Positions 27,746 to 36,375 of a DNA stretch of 64,000 nucleotides are shown here, piece after piece. Source of the stretch: Streptomyces canus (GTDB taxonomy: Bacteria > Actinomycetota > Actinomycetes > Streptomycetales > Streptomycetaceae); contig NZ_CP107989.1 in the NCBI RefSeq assembly GCF_041435015.1, forward strand, positions 6,944,001 through 7,008,000, written 5' to 3'. The position numbers were made by a program, and so were the translations under genes. Under the pieces are notes generated by a model. That model worked only from the letters and a program-made list of their open reading frames with translations. It was not told the DNA's origin and ran no database searches. The stretch's first letter is position 1; each line of letters opens with the position of its first letter.

Positions 27746-27821
27746 TCATGGTGGCGGAGAGAGGTGGTCGGCGACGGTCGGGCCGGGGTGGGACGTGGCG
27801 GCGAGCCACCCCGGCCGGGCC

Positions 27822-29063
27822 TCATCGGATGTGCTTGGCCGGCTTGGTGGCGGCGTTGAGCAGGTACTCCAGGGGTCCGCGGCGGAAGAAGCGGGACCAG
27901 GTAGCGGCGAACACGATCGCCCCGAGGACGAACAGGAGCAGCGTCGTCCAGGACTCCTCGTCGGGGGTCGCGCCGAACCACGGCAGCCAGCCCTGTATGA
28001 CGAAGTGGCCGACGTAGGCCGTCAGGGACATGGTCCCCACGGCGATGACCGGCTTGGCCAGGCGGCGCAGTCGCGGCAGGCGGTCCATCGCCACCGTCGC
28101 GCCCACGATCACGAGGATCGCGACTCCCACGCTGCCGATGATGTCGAACGTGGTGCCGCTGTGCGGCCCGGCCGTCAGGAGCGACGATACCTGGGGCTCG
28201 AACGACCCGCTGTCGAGGGGCATCGACCCGGAGCCGGCGGACGCCGGCCCGTCTTCCGCCGTGCTCCTCAACGCGTCCTTGCCGGCCAGCAGCAGGGACA
28301 TGCCGTACGCGGTCACCGTGAGGGCGGCGCCGAGCGCGGCCAGGCGCCACTGGACGGCGGTCTGGGACAGGTCGAGGCGGGCCAGCGCCATACCGGCGAT
28401 CACGAACGCAATCCACGTGATCGTCGGGTAGAAGCCGGTGAACAGCAGATCGAGTACGCCCACCTCGCTGAGCCGGTGGAGCGGGTCGTAGGTGTTGATG
28501 CTCTGCCGGACCGACTCGGTCAGCAGCGAATTCAGGGCGAACGCCAGCTGTGGTGTGACGAGGGCGAGGGAGAGGGCGACGATCGCGAGTGTCCTGGCGC
28601 GCAGGCGCACCAGGGGCAGGGCCAGCAGGAAGTAGACCCCGTAGAAGCCGAGGATGATCACTCCGCCGTATTCCATCGCCATCGCGGTGCCCAGCGCCAG
28701 CAGGACCACGGCGCGGATCGCGATCCTGGCCCTCGCCTGACGGCCGGCCAGGCCGGTCTTCGGCTCCCGGCGGCCGGCGATCAGCATCACCGAGAACCCG
28801 GCGAGGGTGGCGAACAGGACCGACGAGTGACCGTCCGCCATGTACCGGACCCAGCTGGCGACGCCGTCCGTGGCCGACAGCGGGGGGCCGATGTGCACGA
28901 CGTACATGCCGAACACCGCCAGCGTGCGGGCCAGGTCCACGCCGACGAGGCGTCCCATCGAAGGACCCGGTGAGGCCGGCCCGGCGGACTCGGGTGAAGT
29001 ACGGGACTGCGGAGGCGAGTTGTCCTGCGGAGCCGATGTCTCCTGCGGGGGCTGCATCTTCAT
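27822..29063 (-). CDS. DUF418-family membrane protein, copy 1
   Basis: A protein of about 413 residues with a Pro/Ser-rich cytoplasmic N-terminus (about 35 residues) and some ten hydrophobic segments. MGRLVGVDLARTLAVFGMYV opens the membrane domain, and WSRFFRRGPLEYLL near the C-terminus is the DUF418 signature; the family is related to acyltransferase-3/NAG-transferase-like membrane proteins. Function is unknown. The start is set at the ATG at 29063; ATG 29057 is two codons later. A clear paralogue lies at 31752-32945 on the opposite strand, with a two-component system between. Confidence 0.8.
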   Translation of the reverse strand: MKMQPPQETSAPQDNSPPQSRTSPESAGPASPGPSMGRLVGVDLARTLAVFGMYVVHIGPPLSATDGVASWVRYMADGHSSVLFATLAGFSVMLIAGRREPKTGLAGRQARARIAIRAVVLLALGTAMAMEYGGVIILGFYGVYFLLALPLVRLRARTLAIVALSLALVTPQLAFALNSLLTESVRQSINTYDPLHRLSEVGVLDLLFTGFYPTITWIAFVIAGMALARLDLSQTAVQWRLAALGAALTVTAYGMSLLLAGKDALRSTAEDGPASAGSGSMPLDSGSFEPQVSSLLTAGPHSGTTFDIIGSVGVAILVIVGATVAMDRLPRLRRLAKPVIAVGTMSLTAYVGHFVIQGWLPWFGATPDEESWTTLLLFVLGAIVFAATWSRFFRRGPLEYLLNAATKPAKHIR

Positions 29064-29125
29064 ACGGAGAATCTCGCGTGGCCGTCGGGGGGAGGACCAT
29101 CCGGCAGTCTTCGGTAGGGGCCCCG

Positions 29126-29194
29126 CCGGTCGGCGGGGGTGGACCCGACGGTCGCCGGATGGGCGCGGGCCGGCCGGGCCTCCAGGCTGGAGGC
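29126..29194. promoter_or_regulatory. Duplicated promoter segment A, with palindrome
   Basis: Blocks CCGGTCGGC (29126-29134), GCCGGAT (29153-29159), CCGGCC, CTCCAG and GCATGACACA recur in the same order and almost the same spacing before the second DUF418 gene (31682-31751). The last 17 bp, GCCTCCAGGCTGGAGGC at 29178-29194, form a perfect palindrome next to the ATG of the small gene. It is a candidate target of the neighbouring NarL-type regulator. Confidence 0.55.
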
Positions 29195-29380
29195 ATGACA
29201 CACCGAGCGGGACACAAGGAGCCCCTGGAGCGTGAGGCCCTCTCTCGCAGGGGCGAGTTTCTGGAATTCCTCGGGCTTACGGCCGCGGCGGGTGCCTTCG
29301 CCCTGTTCGTCGTCCGTCCCGACGTCTCCGCGGAGGTGGTGCACTACCTCGCCACGCGGACCGCCGGTTTCGCCCCCTGA
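29195..29380 (+). CDS. Small single-helix membrane protein
   Basis: A 61-residue product beginning MTHRAGHKEPLEREALSRRG, then one hydrophobic segment (FLGLTAAAGAFALFVV, about residues 26-41) and a short tail. I recognise no family. The ATG directly abuts a palindrome, so a usual ribosome site is missing and the mRNA may be leaderless. The region upstream is shared with that of the second DUF418 gene, which supports a real promoter. It precedes the ABC-exporter remnant by a few bases. Confidence 0.55.
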   Translation: MTHRAGHKEPLEREALSRRGEFLEFLGLTAAAGAFALFVVRPDVSAEVVHYLATRTAGFAP

Positions 29381-29383
29381 GCC

Positions 29384-29704
29384 AGAAGGCAAGGAAGACG
29401 GCCAAGGCCCTGTACGCACATGTCCGGCCACACCGGTGGGCCGTCGCCCTCGGGTTGCTGTGCGCCCTGGTCGGGCCACCGGGGGACTGGTCCAGCCGCT
29501 GGCCACGAGGGCCCTGGTGGACCGGTCGGACACCGCGGTTCCAGGCTGTCGGGCGGCGAGCGGCAGCGCATCGCCGTCGCCCGCGCACTGCTGCGCAAGC
29601 CCCGGCTGCCGCTTCTGGACGAAGCGACCTCACCACTCGACGCCGCCAACGAGCCGGCACTCCGGGACGTCATGGTGGACGTGGCCCGCGAGACCACCGG
29701 GTGA
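29384..29704 (+). pseudogene. ABC exporter remnant (TM start fused to ATPase end)
   Basis: Three pieces of an ABC half-exporter survive in three different frames. [20 protein letters not shown] begins the membrane domain, [17 protein letters not shown] continues it, and [18 protein letters not shown] plus [18 protein letters not shown] is the signature and Walker B region. More than 400 codons in between are gone and two frameshifts remain. It cannot make a functional transporter. Confidence 0.85.
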
Positions 29705-29782
29705 ACCAGGACCGGCTGTACACGCAGCCGGCCGCCACCCGGCTCCTGGCCCCCGTGCGGTGACCCACCACCCGCTGTTCGG

Positions 29783-30892
29783 TCAGTCCGCACCGAGGGG
29801 AATCCGCAGCCGCACCCGGTAACCGCCCTCCGCCGTCGGGCCCGCCTCCAGGGTGCCGTGCAGGATGTCGGCCCGTTCCCGCAGGCCGACCAGGCCATGC
29901 CGCGAACCGGGCAGGGGCAGGGAGGGACGCGTGGGCGCGGTGTTGACGACGGTCACTCCGACGTCGTCGCCGTCCTGCCACAGTTCGACGCGGGCCGTGG
30001 CGCCGGGGGCGTGCTTGCGGACGTTCGTCAACGCCTCCTGGACCGTGCGGTAGACGGCCCGCTGGGCGGGTGTGCCCACGGCGGGCGGAAGCTCCCCCGA
30101 CAACTTCGCGTGAGTGCCGCTCGACTCCACCAGTTTGCGCAGATCGGCCAGTGTGGGCTGCGGCGTCAGCTCGGTGGCACGGCCGCCCGAGGCGCGCAAC
30201 AGTGTGACCATGGTGCGCAGTTCGTCGAGGGTGGTGACGCTCAGCGAACGGATGGTGCGGGCGGCCTCCTCGGCGTCCGCGTCCCTGGCGGCGACCTGAA
30301 GGGCCCCGGCCCGGACGGCGATCAGGCCGACCTGGTGGGACACCACGTCGTGCATCTCGCGGGCCAGCTGGGCGCGTTCGCGGGCGAGGACGGCCTGGGC
30401 GTGCAGCGCCCGCTCGTGCTCCCGGGCCTCCTCGATCTCGGCCAGCCGCCGCGCCAGGTCCCGTCGCGCCTGGAGGAGCTGGCCGAAGAGGACGGGGGCC
30501 GCGGCGGTCGCCAGGCTGTACACGAAGATGACCAGCGTCATGGTCCGGCCGACGTCGGCCAGGGGCCACGGAGTACTGCCCGCGACGGCGGACAGGGCGA
30601 CGCACACCGCGAGAAGACGGCGGTCGCGGGACCGTTCGGCCAGCGTGAAGAGCGAGACGAGCACGGCGACGGCCACATCCTGCATCAGCGCGATGGGCAG
30701 GGTGAGCACGAAGACGCCGAGCGGAAACCGGCGCCGGAAGACCAACGCCGAGCAGCCGAGCGCCGCCAGCGCGACGCCGACCCGCGTGTGGTCCCACATG
30801 TTGAGCCATACGTCCACGGCCGCGACCGCCGCCAGGACGACGTCCACGACCGGCGCGGGAACCCGCTGCCACGGTGCGGGGGCGCGTCTCAT
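29783..30892 (-). CDS. Sensor histidine kinase, NarX/DesK-like (HisKA_3)
   Basis: A 369-residue kinase with four or so membrane segments in the first 140 residues. A coiled region follows, then the dimerisation helix with the phospho-acceptor H181 in REMHDVVSHQVGL. The ATPase part has QEALTNVRKHAPGA (N box) and GSRHGLVGLRERADIL (G box). Its start overlaps the regulator stop by four bases, so the pair is translationally coupled. Signal unknown; the short extracytoplasmic loops suggest sensing within the membrane. Confidence 0.93.
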   Translation of the reverse strand: MRRAPAPWQRVPAPVVDVVLAAVAAVDVWLNMWDHTRVGVALAALGCSALVFRRRFPLGVFVLTLPIALMQDVAVAVLVSLFTLAERSRDRRLLAVCVALSAVAGSTPWPLADVGRTMTLVIFVYSLATAAAPVLFGQLLQARRDLARRLAEIEEAREHERALHAQAVLARERAQLAREMHDVVSHQVGLIAVRAGALQVAARDADAEEAARTIRSLSVTTLDELRTMVTLLRASGGRATELTPQPTLADLRKLVESSGTHAKLSGELPPAVGTPAQRAVYRTVQEALTNVRKHAPGATARVELWQDGDDVGVTVVNTAPTRPSLPLPGSRHGLVGLRERADILHGTLEAGPTAEGGYRVRLRIPLGAD

Positions 30893-31560
30893 CGCCCGGC
30901 CCGCGGCTGCGGGCGCTCGCCGAGCAGCCCGGCCCGTTGCGCGAGCAGCGCGGCCTGCACCCGGCTGGTCACCCGCAGCTTGGTGAGGATGGCGCTCACA
31001 TGGTCCTTGACCGTGCCGGCCCCCAGATGGATGCGCGCCCCGATGTCGGCGTTCGACAGCCCCTCCGCCACCAGGACGAGGACGTCACGCTCGCGGGCGG
31101 TGAGAAGCCGGACGCGGGCCGCGTCCGCGTCGACGGCCGACGAGGTACCGGGGTGGCTGTGCAGCAGTGTCCGCGAGGCCTTGGGGGAGAGCACCACACC
31201 GCCCGCGGCCAGGGTGCGCACCAGGTGGGCGAGCTGCTCCGGTTCGGTGTCCTTGAGCAGGAAACCGGCCGCGCCGGAGTGCAGCGCGGTCAGGATGTAC
31301 TCGTCGGCGTCGAACGTCGTCAGCATCGCCACCACCGCAGCGTCAGGCATCGTCCGCAGCTCGCGCAGGACGGTGAGCCCGTCGACGTCCGGCATCCGGA
31401 TGTCCAGCAGCACCACGTCGGGCCGCTCCCGGCGGACGGTCTCGACGGCGTCGCCACCGCTCGCGGTCGCGACGACCTCGATGTCCTCCGAGGCACCCAG
31501 GATGAGCCCGAACCCGGACCGGACCAGCGCCTCGTCGTCCACCACGACTACCCGGATCAC
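30889..31560 (-). CDS. NarL-type response regulator
   Basis: A 223-residue regulator. The receiver domain has acidic pocket VVDDE and phospho-acceptor D53 in LLDIRMPD; a LuxR-type HTH at the C-terminus has LTARERDVLVLVAEGLSNAD. Overlaps the kinase gene. Flanked on both sides by DUF418 genes or a small membrane gene that share promoter sequence, so these neighbours are its most likely targets. Confidence 0.94.
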   Translation of the reverse strand: MIRVVVVDDEALVRSGFGLILGASEDIEVVATASGGDAVETVRRERPDVVLLDIRMPDVDGLTVLRELRTMPDAAVVAMLTTFDADEYILTALHSGAAGFLLKDTEPEQLAHLVRTLAAGGVVLSPKASRTLLHSHPGTSSAVDADAARVRLLTARERDVLVLVAEGLSNADIGARIHLGAGTVKDHVSAILTKLRVTSRVQAALLAQRAGLLGERPQPRAGR

Positions 31561-31681
31561 GTGCGCTCCGCCTCACCTTCGTCCATGTCGTCCACCCCCT
31601 GCCGAATCGACCTTAAAGCCCCCGCGAAGCCCCGACGGCCCGGTGAGCGGCAGCTCCAGCCACCCGGCGGGGTACCACCCT

Positions 31682-31751
31682 CCGGTCGGCAGGGGCGTCG
31701 CGGCCTTCTGCCGGATACTCCACGACCGGCCCGGTCTCCAGCCTGAGGGGC
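31682..31751 (+). promoter_or_regulatory. Duplicated promoter segment B
   Basis: CCGGTCGGC (31682-31690), GCCGGAT (31710-31716), ACCGGCC, TCTCCAG and GGGGCATGACACA match segment A at 29126-29202 block for block, the ATG being 70 bases from the first block here and 69 there. The conserved blocks run right up to the start codon, so translation signals or a leaderless transcript may be part of the unit. Confidence 0.55.
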
Positions 31752-32945
31752 ATGACACAGCACGCGGACTCCCCACCGGCCGTCGCACCATCCCCTGAAC
31801 ACCAGCGCGGTGAGCCCACGCCGGGCGTGGGCCGACTCATCGGGCTGGACCTGGCCCGCGGCCTGGCCGTCTTCGGCATGTACGCGGTCCATGTGGGCCC
31901 CGCCCCGGACCAGGGCGGTGTCATCGGCTTCCTGATGGAGCTGGCGCAAGGCCGTTCCTCCGCCCTGTTCGCCGTCCTGGCCGGCTTCGCGGTCGCCCTC
32001 ATCACCGGGCGCCGCACACCGAAGACCGGGCAGGCCGGCCGCCAGGCCGTCGCCAAGGTGATCATCCGGGCCGTGATCCTTCTGGCCCTCGGCACCGCCC
32101 TGACCATGACCGGCACCCCGGTCGTGCCGATCCTCGCCTTCTACGGACTGTTCTTCCTGCTCGTGCTCCCGCTGTACCGGCTGGGCGCGAAGCCGCTGGC
32201 GATGATCGCGGTGGGCTGGGCCCTGGTCGGCCCGCAGCTGTTGTACGCGCTGAAGCCGGTGGTCGGCGGCCGCGCGTTCCCGACCGTCGGCCAGGCCGAC
32301 GGCGTCGTCTCGCTGCTCTTCACCGGCGGCTATCCGGCCCTGACCTGGGTCCCGTTCGTCATCGCCGGTATGGCTGTCGCCCGCTGCGACCTGGCCGCCA
32401 CGGCCGTCCGGACACGCCTCGCCGCCACCGGCGTCGCCCTCGCCGTCACCGGCTACGGCGGCTCCTGGCTGGCGGTGCGGCTCGTGCCCGGTGCCGCCGA
32501 AGCCGTACGGGAGGCCGCGGGCGGCGGCACGTCGTCCATGTCGTCCGCCTCGCCCGGCAGTGACGGCATCTTCGGCGACGGCCCCGCCGGGATGCTGGTC
32601 GCCTCCCCGCACAGCGAGGCGACCCTGTCCATCGTGGGCAACACCGGTGTGGCGATCCTCGTGATCACCGCGTGCCTGGCCGCCGTGGACGCCTTCCCCC
32701 GGCTGCGCCGCCTGGCCGGGCCCGTCATCGCGGTCGGCTCGATGTCGCTGACGGCGTACGTCCTCCACATCGTCGCCATCTGGCTCCTGGACACCGAGGG
32801 AGCGGCCGTCCAGCCCTTGTACATCCTGCTCGGCTTCATCGTGTCCGTCACCGTCCTCGCCACCCTCTGGTCCCGCTTCTTCCGGAGGGGGCCGCTCGAA
32901 TGGCTGATGGGCCGGGCGACCGCCATCGCCCGGCGCATCCACTGA
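31752..32945 (+). CDS. DUF418-family membrane protein, copy 2
   Basis: A 397-residue paralogue of the protein encoded at 27822-29063. It shows the same GRLIGLDLARGLAVFGMY opening, about ten membrane segments, an extracytoplasmic Ser/Gly-rich loop around residue 270 (SSMSSASPGSDG) and the WSRFFRRGPLEWLM signature near the end. Function unknown. It begins ATGACACA, as does the small gene at 29195, within a duplicated promoter region, and is divergent from the response regulator. Confidence 0.85.
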   Translation: MTQHADSPPAVAPSPEHQRGEPTPGVGRLIGLDLARGLAVFGMYAVHVGPAPDQGGVIGFLMELAQGRSSALFAVLAGFAVALITGRRTPKTGQAGRQAVAKVIIRAVILLALGTALTMTGTPVVPILAFYGLFFLLVLPLYRLGAKPLAMIAVGWALVGPQLLYALKPVVGGRAFPTVGQADGVVSLLFTGGYPALTWVPFVIAGMAVARCDLAATAVRTRLAATGVALAVTGYGGSWLAVRLVPGAAEAVREAAGGGTSSMSSASPGSDGIFGDGPAGMLVASPHSEATLSIVGNTGVAILVITACLAAVDAFPRLRRLAGPVIAVGSMSLTAYVLHIVAIWLLDTEGAAVQPLYILLGFIVSVTVLATLWSRFFRRGPLEWLMGRATAIARRIH

Positions 32946-32988
32946 GACGCATCCGAGCGCGACCAGATCCCCCTGCGCGTTGCCGCTG

Positions 32989-33153
32989 CTACGTCGTCGC
33001 CAGGGCTTCCGTCGGGGTCATGCGGGCTGCGCGCAGGGAGGGGTAGGCGCCGGCCAGCATGCCGATCAGGAGCGCGCCGCCCAACCCGGCGGTCACCGAG
33101 GTGAGCGGGATGACCGGTGGCCAGTCCTGATGGGCGGCGTAGGCGACGGTGGC
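32989..33153 (-). pseudogene. FtsX/MacB-type permease, C-terminal remnant
   Basis: Fifty-four codons ending GMLAGAYPSLRAARMTPTEA-LATT are the last membrane helix and tail of a MacB/FtsX-like ABC permease. Upstream, the sequence changes at about 33150 into a histidine-kinase remnant on the other strand. No start codon or rest of the gene is present. Confidence 0.82.
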
Positions 33154-33156
33154 CGG

Positions 33157-33654
33157 CTCCGGCTGCACCCCGAACCCCTGCGTCTGCGGGAACTCCTCGA
33201 TCACGTGGCCGCCGCCCACCGAGGCCGGGCCGAAACCGCCGGCGTCACGCTCACCACCCGCGTCGAGGACACCCCCACCCTCCGCGCCGACCCGGTGCGG
33301 CTGCGCCAGGCCCTCGGCAACCTGCTGTCCAACGCCCTGCGGCACACCCCACCCGGAGGCACCGTCACCCTGAGCTGCCGCCGTGCCGGCGACCAGGTCG
33401 TGATCGAGGTCGCCGACACAGGCACCGGTATCGCCGCGGATGACCTGCCCCACGTCTTCGACCGCTTCTGGCGTGCCGACAAGTCCCGCAGCCGCCAGAC
33501 CGGCGGCAGCGGCCTGGGCCTGGCCATCGTCCGCCAGCTCACCGAGTCCCACGGCGGCACGGTCTCGGTGACCAGCACCCCGCACACGCGAACGGTCTTC
33601 ACCCTGCGCCTGCCGTACGCCTCCGACCAAGGGGTGACGCGGGCCGTTCGGTGA
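33157..33654 (+). pseudogene. Histidine kinase, C-terminal ATPase remnant
   Basis: The frame encodes the catalytic domain of an EnvZ/OmpR-type kinase. It has LRQALGNLLSNALRHTPPGG (N box), VIEVADTGTGIAADDLPHVF (G1/F boxes) and GGSGLGLAIVRQLTESHGG (G2). The dimerisation helix and sensor part are missing. The reading frame is intact for 166 codons but has no proper start. It stands back to back with the FtsX remnant, as left by a deletion between two divergent genes. Confidence 0.85.
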
Positions 33655-33677
33655 CCGCTGTCCCCGGGTGCCGGGTG

Positions 33678-35231
33678 TCAGCCGAGCAGCTCGCCCGCCC
33701 GGGTGGCCGCCTCGGCCTCCGCCCTGCGCGTAGGCGCCCCCAGTGCCCAGAACAGGACGCCGAGGAGCATGAATCCGAGCAGCGGGAGGGCCTCCGTCAG
33801 GAGGTACTTGACGCGTTCGTGGTGGCTCCAGCCGTCCGGTGCGTAGTCCGGGCCGAACCACCCGTCGCCGGTGCCCGGGGCGACCAACTGGAGGCAGGCG
33901 AACAGGACGAGCAGGGTCAGGACGATGCTGATGGCGAGCGGGGCGGGCGCCTTGTACGGGCGCGGGACGTCCGGGGCCTTGCGGCGCAGCACCGCGAGCG
34001 CGGGGAAGATGCCCAGGTAGCTGACCAGGGTGGTGGAGACGGCCAGGCCCAGGACCGCGCCGAAGAGTTTCGCCGCGCTGCCGTTCGTGAGTTCGTGGGC
34101 CAGGACCAGGACGGCCGTGGAGACCAGCCCGCTGAGGACGTTGACGCGGACCGGCGTGCCGAAACGGCTGGAGATGACGCCGAGGAAGCGCGGGGCCGCG
34201 CCGTCGTAGCCGGAGACGGCGAGGGCGCGGTCGGAGCCCATCACCCAGGTCACGCCCGAGGACAGCACGGTGAGGATGAACAGGACCGCGGCCAGGTCCC
34301 CGAGCACGCTCCCGGCGCCGCTGAGGGTGGCGGTGCCGTCGCCGGCGACATGGCCGCCGTAGACCGTGAAGACCTGGCGGATCGCGTCGATGAAGCCGCC
34401 GAGGCCGCTGATGGCCTTGACGGGCAGTACGAGCAGGATGCCGAGGATCGGCAGGGCGTAGAGGAGCACGGAGAGGGCGGCGCTGCGGAAGACGGCGTAC
34501 GGCACGTCCTTCTGGGCGTCGGTCATCTCGTCGCCCGCGGTGCTCGGGAGTTCGAAGCCGACGTAGTTGAACATCAGGACGGGCACCAGGCCGACGAAGC
34601 CCGCGTACGTCGGGGAGAAGTCGCCGAGTCCGAATCCGTGCAGGCCGTGCTGGACGCCGTAGACGACGACCGTGGCGGTGAACAGGCCGAGCAGGAGGAA
34701 GCGGCTCCACGCGCCGATGGTGGGGATCCACTTGCCGACGTCGAAGGAGAGGATCGCGGCGAGGACCCCGATCCAGACGAAGGCGAGGGTGAAGACGTAG
34801 AAGGCCGGGGTGCTCAGGTCCTTGCCGCCGTTGAAGAAGGTCGTGTACGCGGTGACGGCGGAGACGGAGAGGGTGCCGCCGAGCCAGACCGGATTGGTGA
34901 TCCAGTAGAGGAAGTTGTTGACCGCGCCGGCCAGGCGGCCGAAGGCGCGGCTGGTCCAGATGTAGGGGCCGCCCTCGTCGGGGAACGCGGCGCCGAGTTC
35001 GGCGGTCAGCAGGGCCGAGGGGACGAAGAACACGGCGGCCAGCACGAGGAGCCAGGTGAACGCCTCCGCGCCGGAGGAGGCCACCGTGCCGATGGTGTCC
35101 ACGCCCACGATGGTGCACAGCAGGAAGAACAGGATGTCGAAGCGGCCGAAGTGCTTGCGCAGCTTCTGGCGTTCCGACCGGGCTGCCGTCGGCGCGTCCG
35201 CCGGCTCTGAGGTTATGGGGCCAGCGGTCAC
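33678..35231 (-). CDS. APC-family amino acid permease
   Basis: A 517-residue transporter with about 12 membrane segments. FGRFDILFFLLCTIVGVDTI and FPDEGGPYIWTSRAFG belong to the first and third segments of the APC superfamily. FNYVGFELPSTAGDEM is the broken helix 6 typical of LeuT-fold carriers. It likely exchanges or imports amino acids or amines. The gene is monocistronic; no metabolic partner is nearby to suggest the substrate. Confidence 0.9.
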   Translation of the reverse strand: MTAGPITSEPADAPTAARSERQKLRKHFGRFDILFFLLCTIVGVDTIGTVASSGAEAFTWLLVLAAVFFVPSALLTAELGAAFPDEGGPYIWTSRAFGRLAGAVNNFLYWITNPVWLGGTLSVSAVTAYTTFFNGGKDLSTPAFYVFTLAFVWIGVLAAILSFDVGKWIPTIGAWSRFLLLGLFTATVVVYGVQHGLHGFGLGDFSPTYAGFVGLVPVLMFNYVGFELPSTAGDEMTDAQKDVPYAVFRSAALSVLLYALPILGILLVLPVKAISGLGGFIDAIRQVFTVYGGHVAGDGTATLSGAGSVLGDLAAVLFILTVLSSGVTWVMGSDRALAVSGYDGAAPRFLGVISSRFGTPVRVNVLSGLVSTAVLVLAHELTNGSAAKLFGAVLGLAVSTTLVSYLGIFPALAVLRRKAPDVPRPYKAPAPLAISIVLTLLVLFACLQLVAPGTGDGWFGPDYAPDGWSHHERVKYLLTEALPLLGFMLLGVLFWALGAPTRRAEAEAATRAGELLG

Positions 35232-35375
35232 CAGGGGGCTCCTGCCGATGAGCGGTACAGGCGGAATTCGGCCAATGATCGGCGCCGCCGCACATGCTCA
35301 CAAGCGTTCATTGGGAACTCTTGACCGGATATTGCCGAAAAGGCACAGGGATACGTCGGCCACGAGGAGAGTGCT

Positions 35376-35966
35376 CTAGGTGTCCGCGAGCTCCGCGCGC
35401 AGGGAGTCGCGCAGTCGGCGGAGGTCGTCGGCGGGACGGCCCAGGCCGTTGAGGTGCAGACGGGCCGCCTCGGTGCGGTCGACGGGGCGGACGGTGAAGG
35501 CCAGGTTCATCGAGGCCCGCAGCATCCACAGGTCGTAGGCGAGCAGCCGGGCCGCGCGGGCCTGCGCCGCCACCAGGTCCGGGTCGCTCGTCCCCAGGTC
35601 CTCAAGCCGGGCGCGCAGCCGGTGCAGGGCGATGCTCTGCTGCCCGCAGTCGCGTGCCGTACCGCGCGACACCGGACCGGGTTCGCCGCATGCGGCCACC
35701 GCCTCGTCGGCCGGCGTCTGCGCGGCCACCGCCTCGTCCAGCACCGCGACGAGCGCCCGCAACTGGTCCGGGCGCGACGGGCGCGACGGGCGGACGGGGG
35801 CCGGGCGGCGATGGGGGCGCGGGAGTGGCCGTACGGCGGCGAGCAGGTCCACGGCGGCGAGCCACCGCCCGGCCCCGAGTCGCCGTATGGCCGCGCGCCA
35901 CCGCGGAACACCGAGCCGCCGTGCCACTCGGGGCGCGGGCGCGTCCTGAGTTGTGCTTGTGCGCAT
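35376..35966 (-). CDS. Conserved-looking hypothetical protein
   Basis: A 196-residue product with no signal peptide or membrane segment. The basic Pro/Arg-rich N-terminal third (about residues 20-65) is followed by a likely helical region with Leu/Ala heptads (DQLRALVAVLDEAVAAQ, LHRLRARLEDL). Codon use is normal for the genome and an ATG start is present, so I regard it as a real gene. I recognise no family. Its 5' side borders a repeat-rich gene-fragment zone. Confidence 0.6.
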   Translation of the reverse strand: MRTSTTQDAPAPRVARRLGVPRWRAAIRRLGAGRWLAAVDLLAAVRPLPRPHRRPAPVRPSRPSRPDQLRALVAVLDEAVAAQTPADEAVAACGEPGPVSRGTARDCGQQSIALHRLRARLEDLGTSDPDLVAAQARAARLLAYDLWMLRASMNLAFTVRPVDRTEAARLHLNGLGRPADDLRRLRDSLRAELADT

Positions 35967-36025
35967 GGCCCCTCCTGGCGTCCGTGGCGTCTGTGGCGGC
36001 CCCCCGGCTGGGGCTGCGGGTCGTC

Positions 36026-36375
36026 GCGACCGAGTGGTCCCGGCGGTGCGTGCCGCGGGGCCCCGCGACAGCGATGTTCCAGGCCCCGGCGGCAGGTTTC
36101 CGCGGCCGCGGAGAACCGGGCCCCGCCCGTCGCCCGCGGCGGCCCCGGGCTGCGGGCCCCGTGACCGTGGTGGTCCCGGCGTCGGTGCCGCGGCCGGCAG
36201 GGCCCGCGACCGCGATGCTCCAGGCCCGGCCGGTGAGGGCCTGCGCGACCGGCGCGGTCCCGGGCCGCGGGGCCCGCGACCGCGACATTCCGAGTCCGGC
36301 CGGTGGGGCCTGGGTCACCGCGGAACGGGGCCCGTCGGCAGGGCCTCGCGACCGCGGAGAACCGGGCCCCGCCCG
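36026..36375. repeat. Degenerate tandem GC-rich repeat
   Basis: A unit of the form GCGACCG...CC-GGCC recurs at about 36026, 36065, 36102, 36161, 36206, 36245, 36276, 36314 and 36348, mostly 31-45 bp apart. Clear examples are GCGACAGCGATGTTCCAGGC and GCGACCGCGATGCTCCAGGC. Long open frames across it on both strands are a by-product of the GC-rich repeats. It could be decayed coding repeats or a decayed regulatory array. Confidence 0.6.

Noticed and set aside
36026..36375. CRISPR-like array
   Set aside because: Units are degenerate, spacing varies between 31 and 59 bp, units run into one another without spacer-like unique sequence, and no cas genes are near.
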